Assembly: GCF_000485595.1 (NCBI RefSeq)
Contig: NW_014577383.1
Location: 1-62,520 of the forward strand
Reading direction: 5' to 3'
DNA: 62,520 nucleotides
DNA from: Priapulus caudatus
Taxonomy: Eukaryota; Priapulida; Priapulimorpha; Priapulimorphida; Priapulidae
Shown: one piece after another, positions 10,702 through 22,977 of the stretch
How positions within the stretch are numbered: the stretch's first letter is position 1
Layout: every line of letters starts with the position of its first letter
The notes under the pieces: model-generated
What the model was told of the DNA's origin: nothing
What the model saw: only the letters and a program-made list of their open reading frames with translations
Database searches by the model: none
Position numbers and translations under genes: made by a program

Positions 10702-13565
10702 GCGTTTATAACCGTGAGCAACAGATCCTCAGATGACCCAGTACGCTCTGGGCCGGGCTTTTGTTGTTAAGTTTAATGTTGTTTAAATGTTTTTTATTAT
10801 TCCCTCTGCACCAAACTGATTATATATCGATTCAACATCGCTTATCGTTATCAGTGTTGTCAAGGCTCTCGCACGAGCTCCAAAAAGTCTCTATCAATAT
10901 CTGCTTGGGGGTGGCACGCCACCTTGTCGCGCAAAAACGAGCAGGCATGTTCTTTAGGGATATTTTCTGCTTGGCATGGTCTAACAAAGGGTATGTTTGA
11001 GTGCGTGCATGATTGTATGGCGTGGAATACGGTGCTGTTGTAAGGCTGACAAATATATTCTTGTGTGTATATACTGTAATATATAGTGTATTAGCTAATA
11101 TTACATTAATCAGATCATGTATTTCGATATCACTATTATTTACGAAATAATAAAACGAGGTAGGGGTTTATTCATTCATGAAATTATGAAAATTGTGTAT
11201 ATAGATCACGCGTGCATTTAACAGATTATGTATATAATTACTACCAGGGCAGCGAATAGTTACATATGCGTACAGTCCTCGTAACTAATATCGTTTGTGT
11301 CGATCGTTATAAGTTAATAAATCACGTCGTGTGCATGCTATATGGCAAAACAGCTGAAAGCAGTTAGATTGAAAACTGCAGAAAATAACCATGCACTCAA
11401 GCACGCGATGCTCGCACGTAGGATAGATAGTAGATTCTCAGCGTAAAAGCGGACACGGAACATGCCACTATATGGACGCTTGATTCACCGTCTCGCTATC
11501 TCTCCGCGGACAGACTTTGTTCGTGGTCGGGCGGGATGCCTGCTCTTCAGATTATAGTTCGTAGAGGGAGACTCCCTCTAAACTAACTATGTTCAGAATT
11601 AAGCTCAATTTTGCGAAAGTACATTAGTATCTGTCACCTGACTGCAGCTTTCGGCTAAATATCTTTTTATAGCCGCATTGCATCGAAAGTTATTTTTTAC
11701 CAGCCAATCGGAATTTCCAGAACGCAGACGGCAAAACAAGACAAATAGCGCTTGTGTTCAGCAAATAAATAGGTTGATAAGAGAGTATATGAAACATGAA
11801 GACTTTTGGTAGTAAATAGATTTCGTATTTATTTTAGCATTATATTTTATTGAAACTCCAAGTCCTGTGGTCCCTACAGCAGCTGCGGCTGTAAACAAAA
11901 TCACATCTTTCCCGCAGGCGTGATTTTTTTTCCCGCAGGATAATCAAGAACATAGGGCTCTAGTGAGGCGCTGCCCATTGTTTAATTGATACAAATACGT
12001 GCCTCAACTCCTGTTTTATGGTGCATTCTGTCTGACACGCCTAACGCCTAACCCTAATACAAAAAAAAACGCAAAACCAGAGAGACATGATACAAGAGTT
12101 AGCGTGCGACGCGCTTTGCTAGTTGATGCCTGCGCGCAATAAGCAATCTTATTTACTTACCAAGTAACCAGTTACTCACGCTTTATGCCCCCGCAAGGTG
12201 GTCACAAAACCGGATCCTCGAAAGCTGCCAACAGCGTATCCATTTTATGAATTCATGAAAATTGATTTGAAGTTGGTTTGTAGTTGGCTCGGTTGGGAAA
12301 GTGTATGTGAACTAGATTGCAATTCTATAATATATTAGTTGATTTAATGAGATTTGATTCGAAGTTTCCTGAAAGTTTTGCACACAGCGGGCGAACCATG
12401 GAAACAACAAGAGTGGGCGGCGAACTTGTCAAATCGTTAGTAAGTTGACTTCAGGAAGTCTTGAAATAGATTGGAAGTTGAATAATTGATTGTTAAATGG
12501 GCTGCTTTTGATTGTAAAACGTTATTATGTTTTGAAGAGCTGTATGATTAAATTTGTAATTTAAGGCTATTACATTTGTCGTTTTGTTACCTAATAGATT
12601 CTGAAAACAACACGGATAGATTTCGCCATTTATCTGGTGATTAATGTTGAAAGTATAAATTAATTTCAAATTAGTGAAGGCTGATTCGTTATTCTGTAAA
12701 TTAATATTAAAACTTATAAATTTCAAATTGTAGGGTGATGAAATGCAAGATTTGAAACATTATGTGCGTTTATGTATGACATGTTCTCAATTAATTGCAT
12801 AGTTAGTAAATTGTTTTATTTTTAAAATAAATTTGTAAAGCGTTTAGAAAATGAATTTTTACAAATGATGTGAAGGAATTTGTTACATCAAGGCAATTAT
12901 TTTGAAAGGTGTGATCTAATATTTGCCAAGTGAATAAATTGAAATTTTGTTATTCTGTGAATTGATTTAAATTTTGAAAATTTAAATTTCTCGACCAATA
13001 TAAATGTAATTTTATTTTTATTAAAATTTGAAATGTTTAAAATGATTTAAAATTGTCGTATTTTAAAATTTTGAAAATAATTTTTGAAAGGCGATGGCCT
13101 TTCCATCACCGTTTACAAGTCTGTCAAACTGCCGTAGTATTTCAAAAATACGTTATTTCAGGTAAATTGAGGGCGAAAAAAGTGACTGGTCAGGAGACCG
13201 GCAGTTTCGTAAGAAAGTCGTTTGGCCCCGAAGAATAACTGGTGGCCTCGGGCCTCCGGGTTCGACACTCAATATCGAACGCTGGCAGGTACCGAAGCTA
13301 AATCTAACATGAATTTGAGCGGGCAAGCAGGTTCGCTTTACAGTGGAAGCATTTTTAGCGTTTCCCCGAGTTAGGCGAGCAAGACGAAGAGGATCGCAAT
13401 AAGTGGTGCTGCCCACCTTAGGCCTATATATAGTAGTGAACGAGTTGCAGCAGCAGCAGTAAATGTGTGAGCGTGTGCAAGCCAGTGGCCAGTGCATGGT
13501 GTAGTGGCAGGAGATAGTATTGAGGGAGTGCTAGAGGTATATGAGAGACATCTTGTACGACGTTG
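10702..13565 (+). repeat. Second left-arm copy, indel-rich
   Basis: Direct copy of about 1,283-3,942, including the 2298-2633 element and the short AT-rich units, ending at the GT run. Frequent one- to three-base indels disrupt every reading frame, as in 6,813-8,790. The junction at about 10,702 joins the end of the distal right arm to the middle of the left arm, which looks like an assembly join rather than a biological breakpoint. Confidence 0.7.
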
Positions 13566-13690
13566 TGTGTGTGTGCCATCGCAGTGTGTGTGTGTGTGTG
13601 TGGTGTGTGGTGTGTGTGTGTGTGTGTTGCGCGTGTGCGCGCGTGAGTGGCATGCGTGTGTGTGTGTGTGCGTGTGTGTGCAAGTGGCAT
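13566..13690. repeat. GT-rich microsatellite
   Basis: Interrupted (GT)n and (GCGT)n tract. Open frames across it translate to runs of Cys/Val or His/Thr and are low-complexity artefacts. Confidence 0.8.
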
Positions 13691-13701
13691 GTAATATAGT
13701 T

Positions 13702-14097
13702 TACCTCCGCGCAACGGAGTTGCAGGGAGGTAATGTGATGCCTCTCGTGTGATGCGTTCGTGTGCGTGTTCGTGTGTGTGTGTAGCCAGCAGCGAGCCAG
13801 CAGCGATCGATTCAGCACCAGCTCGCCTTAGGGCGTCCAGTCAACAGCAGCTCGCTCGCTTGCGCGCAACAATCAATATTTCAGCGATTCTACTACTACA
13901 AGCTAGAACTACTAGAAACTGCAACTAAAACTGAAACTAGAGTCAGCGAGCAGGCGGCGCGATCGATAGCGCGTCGAGTCAGCGAGTGGCGAGTCAGCAG
14001 CAGCAGGCGAGTCAGTCAGCAGCTGCCACCAGCGAGCACATACATGTTACACGCTCGCGGAGGTATGCCCTCTCTTTGAGTGCCCTGTGTCTAGTTA
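13702..14097. mobile_element. Dispersed element bounded by CCTCCGC / GCGGAGG ends, copy 1
   Basis: Begins TTTACCTCCGC and ends GCGGAGGTATGCCCTCTC then GAGTGCCC and TCTAGTT. The same ends occur in the copy at 26,466-26,772. Between them are a GT-rich stretch and AGC/CGATCGATTCAGC-type units. The inverted terminal words and variable tandem interior suggest a non-autonomous element with an internal minisatellite. Confidence 0.55.
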
Positions 14098-14180
14098 ATG
14101 TATGTGTACAGTCAAGCATGTAATTCATATATGATATGATGTATGTAGTGTAATGTATCATCAAGAGCGTATTAAGTATG

Positions 14181-14235
14181 ATCATACCAGGAGTAGATAA
14201 TAGAAGAATCTTCTATTATCTACTCCTGATCATAC
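14181..14235. mobile_element. 41-bp perfect palindromic mini-element with 7-bp target duplication
   Basis: The core at 14188-14228 starts CAGGAGTAGATAATAGAAGA and reads the same on the other strand: 20-bp arms around a single central base. It is flanked directly by ATCATAC on the left (14181-14187) and ATCATAC on the right (14229-14235). Perfect arms plus direct flanking repeats indicate recent insertion. A relative with the same CAGGAG...CTCCTG ends is at 37,722-37,771. Confidence 0.6.
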
Positions 14236-17200
14236 GTATATATGATCTTACATATTTCATCATACTCTCTTGGTATCATGTTGAATATCAACTCCGAGTT
14301 GGCGAAAATAAAACATGTTCTAATCTCCAAACTAGTTGCTATCGACCAGTTGCTCGCGCGACTTTTGCGTTTACAATGCCGATTGTAGGTTGTATAGTTG
14401 GGAAGTTGGTCCAATTCGCCAATTCGCCAACACAAAGTCGGTAGTATGTAAACCCAGCTTAATGCGGCTGCTTGATTGTACAGTTCTCAACTCCATCGAC
14501 AAAACATTCCAAGTTTGTTTAGAGATGTCTATTAGTAAAGAACATATGTAAGTAATAGTTAATAAGGTTAATAATATATTAGTAAAGATATCTTTTAGTA
14601 AAGAACATAGATACAGAATTCAGTACAAATTTTTCTGATATAAATAAAAAACATTTCTGTATTTCTAATTTACACTTGTTGTCACTCACATGCATGAAAA
14701 CAATAAACGTTTCACAACATTTTCTGTTAGTTTGTATACTACACAGTATGAGAGATGTATGAAGTAAAACCATAGATATAGAATACAGATTCTATGGTAA
14801 AACGAACTGTTAGAAAATGAATTATAACACTCGATGAAACAACATGGAAATTTCCCCCTTATTTTGCGATAATCTTTTGCGATTTACTTTGGATATGCTA
14901 AGCAGTTCCATTGTTATCGTTGACTCTCCAGCTCAGTGAATACTATATCGCAAAATGAAATTAGGAACTTATAGATAGATTAGATTATCAATGAAAATAG
15001 TCTATTATGTATCACCGGAAACACGTGCAAAACTGTACACTTGTAATATAATATGCTGCATTTCGGATAGATATTACGCATTTTAGGCCGTGCATTAAAT
15101 TAACAATTAGAAACATGATTAAACGGACAAACTATATTACTAACAAAATTTATGCACAATTTAAATAGCAACGTAAGATACATAAACTTGTAAACCTCAT
15201 CACGTCATGTATAAACTATAGCGAGTACGCTCACATTTAGTCACCATGTTTAAAACTGTTGCATTTAGGCATAAAACTGGCGAGAATCAAGTTGCTCCTA
15301 AAAACTCCTTCACACAGTTATTCACTGTAATAGAGTAACACCACCTAGTTAACTACGTACAGGTTTTATCTTGTGAAGCGGGCGTGAAGTGTCAGTTAGT
15401 GATATTGCAATTTACGTTATGGTCTCAAGCAAGGTTTACTACACAAAAACGTCTGATTCCCCTGTCATAAATATAATTAATGTACCACATATGAAGGCAG
15501 ATGTTAATAAAGTCGAGAGCGGACTAGTTTTGAAATATGTTGCTAGCCGGTTAGACAGCTTTCCAATCTTGGGAGAGAACACCCTATAACGCCCTCCTTG
15601 CATGGAAGGTGTGCGTTCCAGCAACCAGTTCCCTACACCCTGTATACTACTAGTACTAAAGATTCAGGGTACTAATTCTTATTCTTAACACCTTCCCCCC
15701 CCCCAATATATTATTTCGATATCATTATCATGTTATTGTGTTATATCATTATCTAATCATCATATGTGCTTGCAAATGTAGTGTGCTTGTATAAGAGGAG
15801 AATACGGGATTTGTTACTTACTTTAGCCGACGTTTTCTGGTAAGTACGGATTTTTAACCATATAATGGAAGTCATTGGAAAAATTGGCTTCACAGTTCAC
15901 GCTAACGAATTTCGTGTTAAAAATGTTTTTTACTAGAATGCATGCATAACACGCGGCATTACTGTATCAATATAAGATGTCCGTTAAATTACATTGTGAA
16001 GTACTTACTGTGTGTTATACGTGAATTTACAAGTTAAGAAAATGCAGTTGACTGTGAATTGTACAATAAAGCTAAAACTCGCATATAGTAAGCTATCTCA
16101 AGAGTAACAAGAGGTTGTCGACCAATACATGTGATTTCTGACTAGTCTGAAAAGTGACCGCTAGTGGGAGTTAACCACAAGGTCGTTAAAAAATTCCAAG
16201 TCAAAATTAACAGTTTTTATTGATATTTTAACAGACTGACCAAATAAGTCGCCAAGATCAGATCAGTTCCGGATTTAGGTAACCATAGCAACTGTATAAA
16301 CAGTGTAAAGGATTGTTGTGCTTATCCAGAGTAAAGACCTATAGTAGCGTACCTCAAAAACCTATGCTGATGCAGTACCATACTGAAATTATACATTTCT
16401 TGGCCAAAACAATTCTAATCGATATTAGAACTAGCAAAGAAATCCGTGTTCCAAACTGGCACGCCATCCCCATGTTACTGGACATATGACGCTCTAAATG
16501 CGAAGGAACGAGGAAAAAAATTCGACTTAGCGATGTTCATCTAGAGCCAAGCTGATTTCTCATTTCGTTCAAGCGAGAACAAGCAAAAATCACCGAGAGG
16601 ACATCTGTGTTGAACTGTCACTGTTCTTCCCCATGCTCCCCAACACGTGCCACAACAAACCGCTCTCAATTCTCACATGTACTGCGAGGATGCAAGCAAG
16701 ATCATCCTGTGCCCACTGTACAATCTAGGCAGTGCCCACTAGAGGGCCTAAACAAGAGCACATCACAGTACGAACACGTCGTCGTCGGCGGGAGGCGACT
16801 CGAAAATGTCGGCGCTGGAGTGTGGCTGGCTGCGACGAAGTTCTTCCATCAAAAATATCGTCTGAAAATTTAAAAAAACAGCGAGCCCGTGTTTCGCGTC
16901 AGAATGCTGGTTTCCCATTGGCCGATGGCCGGCACCCTCACGCAACGACGACAGCAGGTGGCGCTAGTATTCTAGAGCAGAGTTCCTGACTCGGTGATGT
17001 TCACTTGTCTCTGACGCGGCGTGAGTACAGCGAGGCGCGTAAATGACAACAGGCGTTTATGATTTCGCATTTGAGACAGCTTGCTTGATCAGATCTCATC
17101 GCGATACTAAGCTAGCATTTAATCATCCGATCAAATGAGAATAACCGCCCACTATAATTAATTATTATCATAATAACTCATACGTTTCTATCATATATAT

Positions 17201-17729
17201 GGTAAATCTCCATTTTCTCTGTTTACGCCAAAGTAAACATGCAATAAGTAATATACTTAATAAACTTCTTCAATAAATCAGACTTTTAATGTGATTGTAA
17301 TCACAATTCATGATCATGAGAAGTTACAGTGAACTTTAAGCATACCAGTGATAAAAATTGACAGAATGATATCATTAGTCTATCTACGTTAAATTACTAT
17401 AGCTAACCAACATGACATAACCTTTCACATAACTTAAAAGGAACTAGGGGGAGTCCGGGGCGTGTTTTTTTACCGTACCACTAATTAATGCGTAAAATCG
17501 CCACCACACCATAGACGGTATTTGGGGTTCTTGTATGTATAAGATAGCCGAGTCGGTGTACAGTAACAGTTAGTGTTGGGTGTAGGACAGGTTAACTGTT
17601 TGTAATTGTGTATTGAGTGCAGTGCATGCGTGGCACGGTAAAAATACACGCGCCGGCCGGTGTCCTGGTCGAATTGGAATTCTTGACGATCGATTCCCGC
17701 GCTGGCAAACTTTTATTGTGGTGGAATTT
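14236..17729. other. Gene-free intergenic stretch
   Basis: No open frame here shows recognisable domains or plausible splice partners. There is a C-run near 15,698-15,706. The GC content rises around 16,600-17,050 without a convincing coding signal. I see nothing else to annotate. Confidence 0.5.
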
Positions 17730-17836
17730 AATCGGGGCGGCGGTAATTTAAACGGGGCGCAACGATTGAAACAGGGGGGAGTTTTCCCAAACGGGGTGCA
17801 TGCGCCCCGTTTGCGCAACGTAGGGAGAACCCTGAT
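17730..17836. mobile_element. 107-bp dispersed repeat, copy 1
   Basis: Begins ATCGGGGCGG, has an internal CGGGG...CCCCG inverted repeat (GCATGCGCCCCG), and ends GTAGGGAGAACCCTGAT. A second copy at 55,965-56,073 shares almost every base. The terminal GGAGAACCCTG word matches the terminal repeat of the element at 18,463-18,680, so it may be one end of the same hAT-like superfamily. Confidence 0.55.
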
Positions 17837-18257
17837 GTGCTATCCATGATTTTGTGATCAGGAAACATTCCCACATGCAGCTTGTACTTGGTTAATCATG
17901 AGCGTGAGACTACAGGCTACATATGCACACTCGACATATTTCTGCAACACTCTCATCATTTAAATAAACTCTATAGTTTATAATTACATAATCAAATAAT
18001 GGCCACTGGCCACAAGCTGTGAGTGCTTTGCAGCGCATGCCACACTGCACATGGCATTCATGATTATGAGACAAGAACAGAAGACAGTCAGACAATTTTC
18101 GACAAATGCCAAAAATGCACTGACTACATGTTAGAGATCACAGTAAACAGTGGTAAACTACAGAGAAGTACAATCGAGCAACACTCTGAGGATTGATTGA
18201 CACCCCACGCACACTCGCACAGAAGTTGAGTATTGGTCACAACAGGTGGCACCACTC

Positions 18258-19693
18258 TCATAGCAAATGCAGTGAACTTACGTCGTCTAAGAAGTTGTTG
18301 ATCTTCAGGTAGTAATCTGGAGACATCCAGGTTTCGTTGTGAGTCCCCCCTTCAAAAGTCAGCAGCCGCTTGATGGAACTGCCTGACAACTACAAAAACA
18401 TGGGGGAGTACTTATTAAACAACAATAATATAGAATCTAATATATATATATATACAGGTGTACAGGGTTCTCCAAGCTTTTTCATTATAGCATGGCGGGT
18501 GCTGCCTTTACGGTCCTAGTTGCAAATCGCCGAAGGCGGTTTGCGTGCTAGGGGGGTCCGGGGGCTATGATATTTAGCATGGCAGCTATGATATTTAGAG
18601 TGGCGGGTGCATTTTAGGATGGCGGGGCTCGACGATAGCCTGGCGGGCCGCCAGGCTATAAGTGCTCTTGGAGAACCCTGGTATAACAAAATAACTGAAG
18701 ATAAGACATTACTCTGGAATATAGACCACGTGAGGAGAATTGAAAACGCCAGACAAAGTGTTTTCATTATACTGCCTGCGATTCAGTCACACTTCCTTCT
18801 CTGTCGACAGCATCGGACTGTATATGCGCCACTACTGTATATGCACCACTACTGTATAGCTCACCTCATATAGTTCACGAATCATCTCAGGAGGCACCAG
18901 GTGGTCAGCGAGACCCGATATGAACAGAGTCGGTGTCTTCACTTTGGAGATTTTCAACTTGGAATGATACTGAAATGCAAAAAAGTTGGTATTTACGAAT
19001 GAATTATCAAAAACGTTCATCATGGCCATGCTGGAACGCGGATGTGATAAAGTTATACAGACCTGACCATTAAACTCTAAACTAAAGCACACTGCAGTAC
19101 AAGGTTAGGCTTGGGAAAAACAGATGTTACAATGTTGATGAGCTAACGATGATGTCTTGACAATTAAACCAATCATTGCAGGATTAACAACTTTCGTACT
19201 TTTTACTTTTTCGAACTGATTAAAAAATCAGCCGGGAAACTAACCTGGGATGTATAGTGCTGAATGAAGAGATTGAGCAATAACAATAGCATTATAGGTA
19301 AATCATTATGAATCAAAACGGTATTAAAGTCAATGACCAGCTTCATATTTTATTACACTCTGCTAGGTTTTGACTTGCTGGCTCTCCAGCGCCACCTGGC
19401 TCTCCAGCGCCACCTGGCTCTCCAGCGCCACCTGGCTCTCCAGCGCCACCTGGCTCTCCAGCGCCACCTGGCTATGAGACGGAGTGTTACCGAGCATGCG
19501 TGGCCCATGCACCACTAGCACTATGTATGTGGCACTGCGTGTGCATGTGTGTGTGTGTGTGTGTGCGGTGCGTGCACATGTGCGTGTGGGCATGTGCGCG
19601 CGTGACAGTGTATGTATGTATGTGTGTATGACATGTATTGTATGCTAATGTATGTGGTGTAATGGTATTATTGTGTGTATGTGTGTGTGTGTG

Positions 19694-19725
<32 letters not shown>

Positions 19726-19732
19726 TCTGTGT

Positions 19733-19773
<41 letters not shown>

Positions 19774-19784
19774 CGTGCGTGCTG

Positions 19785-19820
<36 letters not shown>

Positions 19821-21820
19821 TGTGGCACATGCTACACTGGCCTATCTGACTCACCAAGTTCTTAAAGCACCAGAGAGGAAGGCATCTGATCCAGGAGCTC
19901 TTCAGCATGATGCTGCCCATGTCAGGGATGCTCGTGAACGTGTTCTCCACCACCGTCAGCAGAATCTTATCACAGTAGTACGGACGCGCGGACAGGTCGA
20001 TCGCGACGGCGCCCCCTAGCGACCGGCCGAAGACGATGAGCTTCTTGCGGTCGATGTCGGGGCGTTGAAGGAGTAGATCGATGGCTGCCTGCGCGTCGTG
20101 GTAGATGCCTGCCGCGGGCGCCATGTTTGCACTTATTAGTATAGATGTTTTATACAGTTTATATATAGATTTAGATACAGTTTATATATAGATTTAGATA
20201 CAGTTTATATATAGATTTAGATAAAGTTTACATATAGATAGATTATTATTTATATATATAGTTTCATATACTTTTTCTAGGAGCAAGACAATTATTGCCT
20301 TCAGTTTAATCAGACATTACGACACGACGGAAAGTTGGAAGGAGCCGAGGCAAAAATGTCCCTCAAAAAAAAGTTTGAAGCACTTAGTTCTTAACAACTT
20401 TCTTTACATGGAATAAAGAGGGATGCATACACCATGTTGGATTGAAAAGGAAAGCAAATGGACATTAGTAAGGTGAGGCAGCCATAGCAACTTACGCTGT
20501 GGGCAGATTGTTAATGCACCACAACAAGTGAGGGGTGAGAGCCACAACACTTGCCATCAATGATTCTACTGTGTAGGCCTAATTATGTCACGAAAACAGG
20601 TTTATGATGCATTTGTTTTGCTTACCTTCTTCCGACGGCACACCTTCACTCCTGCCATAACCCCTCCATTCTAACAGCAGCACGTTGCAGCCACACTGTG
20701 TGAACAGACCTTTAGCATTCTGAAGCCTGTCAAACAGTGCAAATAGAGAACTTTACCATGACGATAACCAGACGGCAATAGTTATAACATTGTAAGAGAT
20801 CTGTTCCGACTTTGCACACTCTGTTGGAAATACAGTAATCGTGTAAATGTATCTAACCAATGCAACTGGAATTTACGAATTCACATTCCACTTTTTAAGG
20901 TTATTACGATCCAGCTTGACAGACTGCAAAAGTCTGACCAGCACTGTGCACCGATATGAAAATACAAAAATTGTATAAATACGCAAGCCTACAAACCTGT
21001 GACCGATGTTACCTGCGTTACCATGCAGGTAAACAATTGTCGGGACCAGCTGACAATAGTTCTCTGGTTGCTTGAGCAAAATCATGTTGACACGAACTCC
21101 ATCCTTACTGCGTATAAAAATATTCTCGTATAACGAGAGTCCGTACATTCTCGGCGACTCGACGAAAAACCTCGAGTGTGGTGGCTGGTCAGGGTGATAC
21201 AGAAGCAGGTCAGAGGCATTGTACAGCAACGCTGTAAAACATATGGTAACTATTATAGGCAATTCACCCATTTACATTCTGATACTGTGATATTCTAAAA
21301 TCTAAAATTCCATGTTGTGAATAAGTACAAGTATGAACAAGTAAAACCATATAATATATATTGATATGCTCAAAATAAAATGGAATATATATTCTTGTAC
21401 ACTAAAGCAACGATTTTCCCACAAACACATATTCACCCACTTCAAATTACTAATTTAAACTTGGTTAGAAATCCTTAAAATAAGAACTTATATCAACTTC
21501 ACAATAGTTCGCACTAAACTTCAATCCATGCCATTAATTGTTTTCCTAATTAAAAAAAAGTAAATATGAAACGTTTAGTGTTAATTATTCTTACCCGTGA
21601 TTGCAAAGACAAGCAACACTCCTATAGATAGGTGGCCATTGATTTGATATAACAGGAATATGGTGAGCACTGCTACTCCACACATATACCAGAAATTCAT
21701 AATTGTCTTTATCACTAGCTTGGCCACTCTCTCGATGAGTGTGAACCCAGTGGATTTGCTGTTCTGCACATGGTGCGGCAGAACAGGACCACGAGGTAAC
21801 TGTGTACGAATTTTAACCAT
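18258..21820 (-). CDS. ABHD13: ABHD13-like alpha/beta hydrolase, six exons
   Basis: Predicted membrane-anchored serine hydrolase of the ABHD13/Bem46 family; the substrate is not established. Exons (minus order) are 21595-21820, 20997-21231, 20626-20726, 19855-20108, 18865-18969 and 18258-18389. All phases agree and give about 350 residues (human about 337). An N-terminal hydrophobic segment (IMNFWYMCGVAVLTIFLLYQ) is followed by the oxyanion-loop motif HGNAGNIGHR, the nucleophile elbow FGRSLGG (Ser), ISGLADHLVPPE (Asp) and GGTHNETW (His), so the triad is complete. I chose the ATG at 21820; the open frame extends ten codons upstream but begins with GTG. A perfect GTAAGT donor sits at 18276-18281, eight codons before the stop, so an alternative C-terminal exon is possible. 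Confidence 0.93.
18463..18680. mobile_element. 218-bp MITE with 14-bp terminal inverted repeats
   Basis: Starts CAGGGTTCTCCAAG (18463-18476) and ends with its exact reverse complement (18667-18680). The interior has repeats of 'GGCGGGTGC' and 'GGCTATGATATTTAG' and no coding frame. CAGGG termini resemble hAT elements. The expected 8-bp target duplication is not clear in the flanks. It lies in the last intron of the ABHD13 gene. Confidence 0.65.
19381..19473. repeat. 18-bp minisatellite, about five units
   Basis: Head-to-tail CTGGCTCTCCAGCGCCAC units, nearly perfect, in an ABHD13 intron. The 18-bp length keeps frames open on both strands, but there is no sign of coding use. Confidence 0.85.
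19530..19830. repeat. GT and GTGC microsatellite
   Basis: Long (GT)n and (GTGC)n tract directly downstream (minus sense) of ABHD13 exon 4, whose donor is at 19849-19854. Read-through frames give His/Thr runs and are artefacts. Confidence 0.85.
20143..20240. repeat. About 28-bp AT-rich tandem repeat
   Basis: Three to four copies of a unit built on ACAGTTTATATATAGATTTAG in an ABHD13 intron. Confidence 0.75.
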
Positions 21821-21850
21821 CTGGATAGCATCCGGATAAGCTTCAAACAC

Positions 21851-22977
21851 AGCACTGCTTCCTCACGATGGTGGCCTGATAGATAGGCAACCTAAACGTA
21901 GATTAAGAACAAAGTATGAATTAGCAAACGATCCCTCTCACAATCGCTGGTTAACAAAATTAAAAGGTACCGTACTGCCTTAATTTATATGTGCCATGTG
22001 GGTAAGTGTGAAACTGAGATCTGCATCGTTGGAAACCAGGTGAGGAATAAACAAAATAGATTAATAAGGATATGATGTAGGTACCCAACATTTAATTGAG
22101 ATCATTTGGCATGACGCCTTGTCACTTGTGATTATCAGTGTTGTAACTTGTATGCAGGACCTAGTATCATCTAACAGTAACACACTTCCAATTAATACCT
22201 ATCCAAGTCTTCAGTATCTACAATTTAGACCCATTACATCACATACTGACAATTATAGACAATACTAACTTGATTGCCTAATCCATAATCATGTTAATAT
22301 TCTTGATGGACAAAACTAACCAAGGCAAGAGTCCAAGTTTGTTTATGAATATGAAATTATGTCATGACATTGTCATGACACATTGACAGCTGGCAAATGA
22401 TCCCATTCATTCGTCACTGTCTTACGTCGAACTGATTATGATGAAACTACTTTGATTGACAAAATTCGCATCACTCATAAGACTAGATGTACCTAGTCAG
22501 GTTAGTACCGTGATTTAACAGCATCAAATAAAACACATAGTTAACTAAGCCGCCATGTTGTTTGTGATGTGTTAGAAATAATTCTGATAGATGGGTACCC
22601 TGTCTCTCCTCAAAATATAGACGGCTCGCATCCCTCCTCTATTAACAGAGAGTATGGGAACAGAGGACCAGTCTAATAATACCAACTACCAATAGATGGC
22701 GCCACTGTATATTTCTTGACGACGGGCCAGACGCCACGGAACATATTGGATGTTGTGCTACTTGTGCACGATTCACTAATATATAATACTAATAGTAATA
22801 CTAGACTAGAATTGATATAATAAATATAAGTATGAATTGTGCACCATCCTTTGGAGTACATGATGACATGAAACTAAACGTAAGTGCAGAGCAGTATAAA
22901 GGAGCACGTGCTTTACTCTCATTCTACATTTCTTCTTAATCTTATTCTTCTTCATTCTTATTCTTCATTTATTTTTA
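21851..22977. other. Intergenic region between ABHD13 and CCDC13
   Basis: Divergent upstream regions of ABHD13 (minus) and CCDC13 (plus). A short ATG frame at 22831-22878 ending before a GTAAGT donor could be a first exon, but its peptide does not resemble CCDC13. No promoter element can be named with confidence. Confidence 0.4.

Noticed and set aside
16607-16989. Overlapping 85-88-codon frames in a GC-richer patch
   Set aside because: No domain, no splice partner and no codon pattern; could be a 5' exon of an unknown transcript but unsupported.
19487-19865. Several long frames with His/Thr or Cys/Val runs
   Set aside because: They are translations of a GT/GTGC microsatellite.
22831-22878. 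Possible first exon of CCDC13 (ATG to GTAAGT)
   Set aside because: The encoded peptide does not resemble the conserved CCDC13 N-terminus; kept only as a weak possibility.
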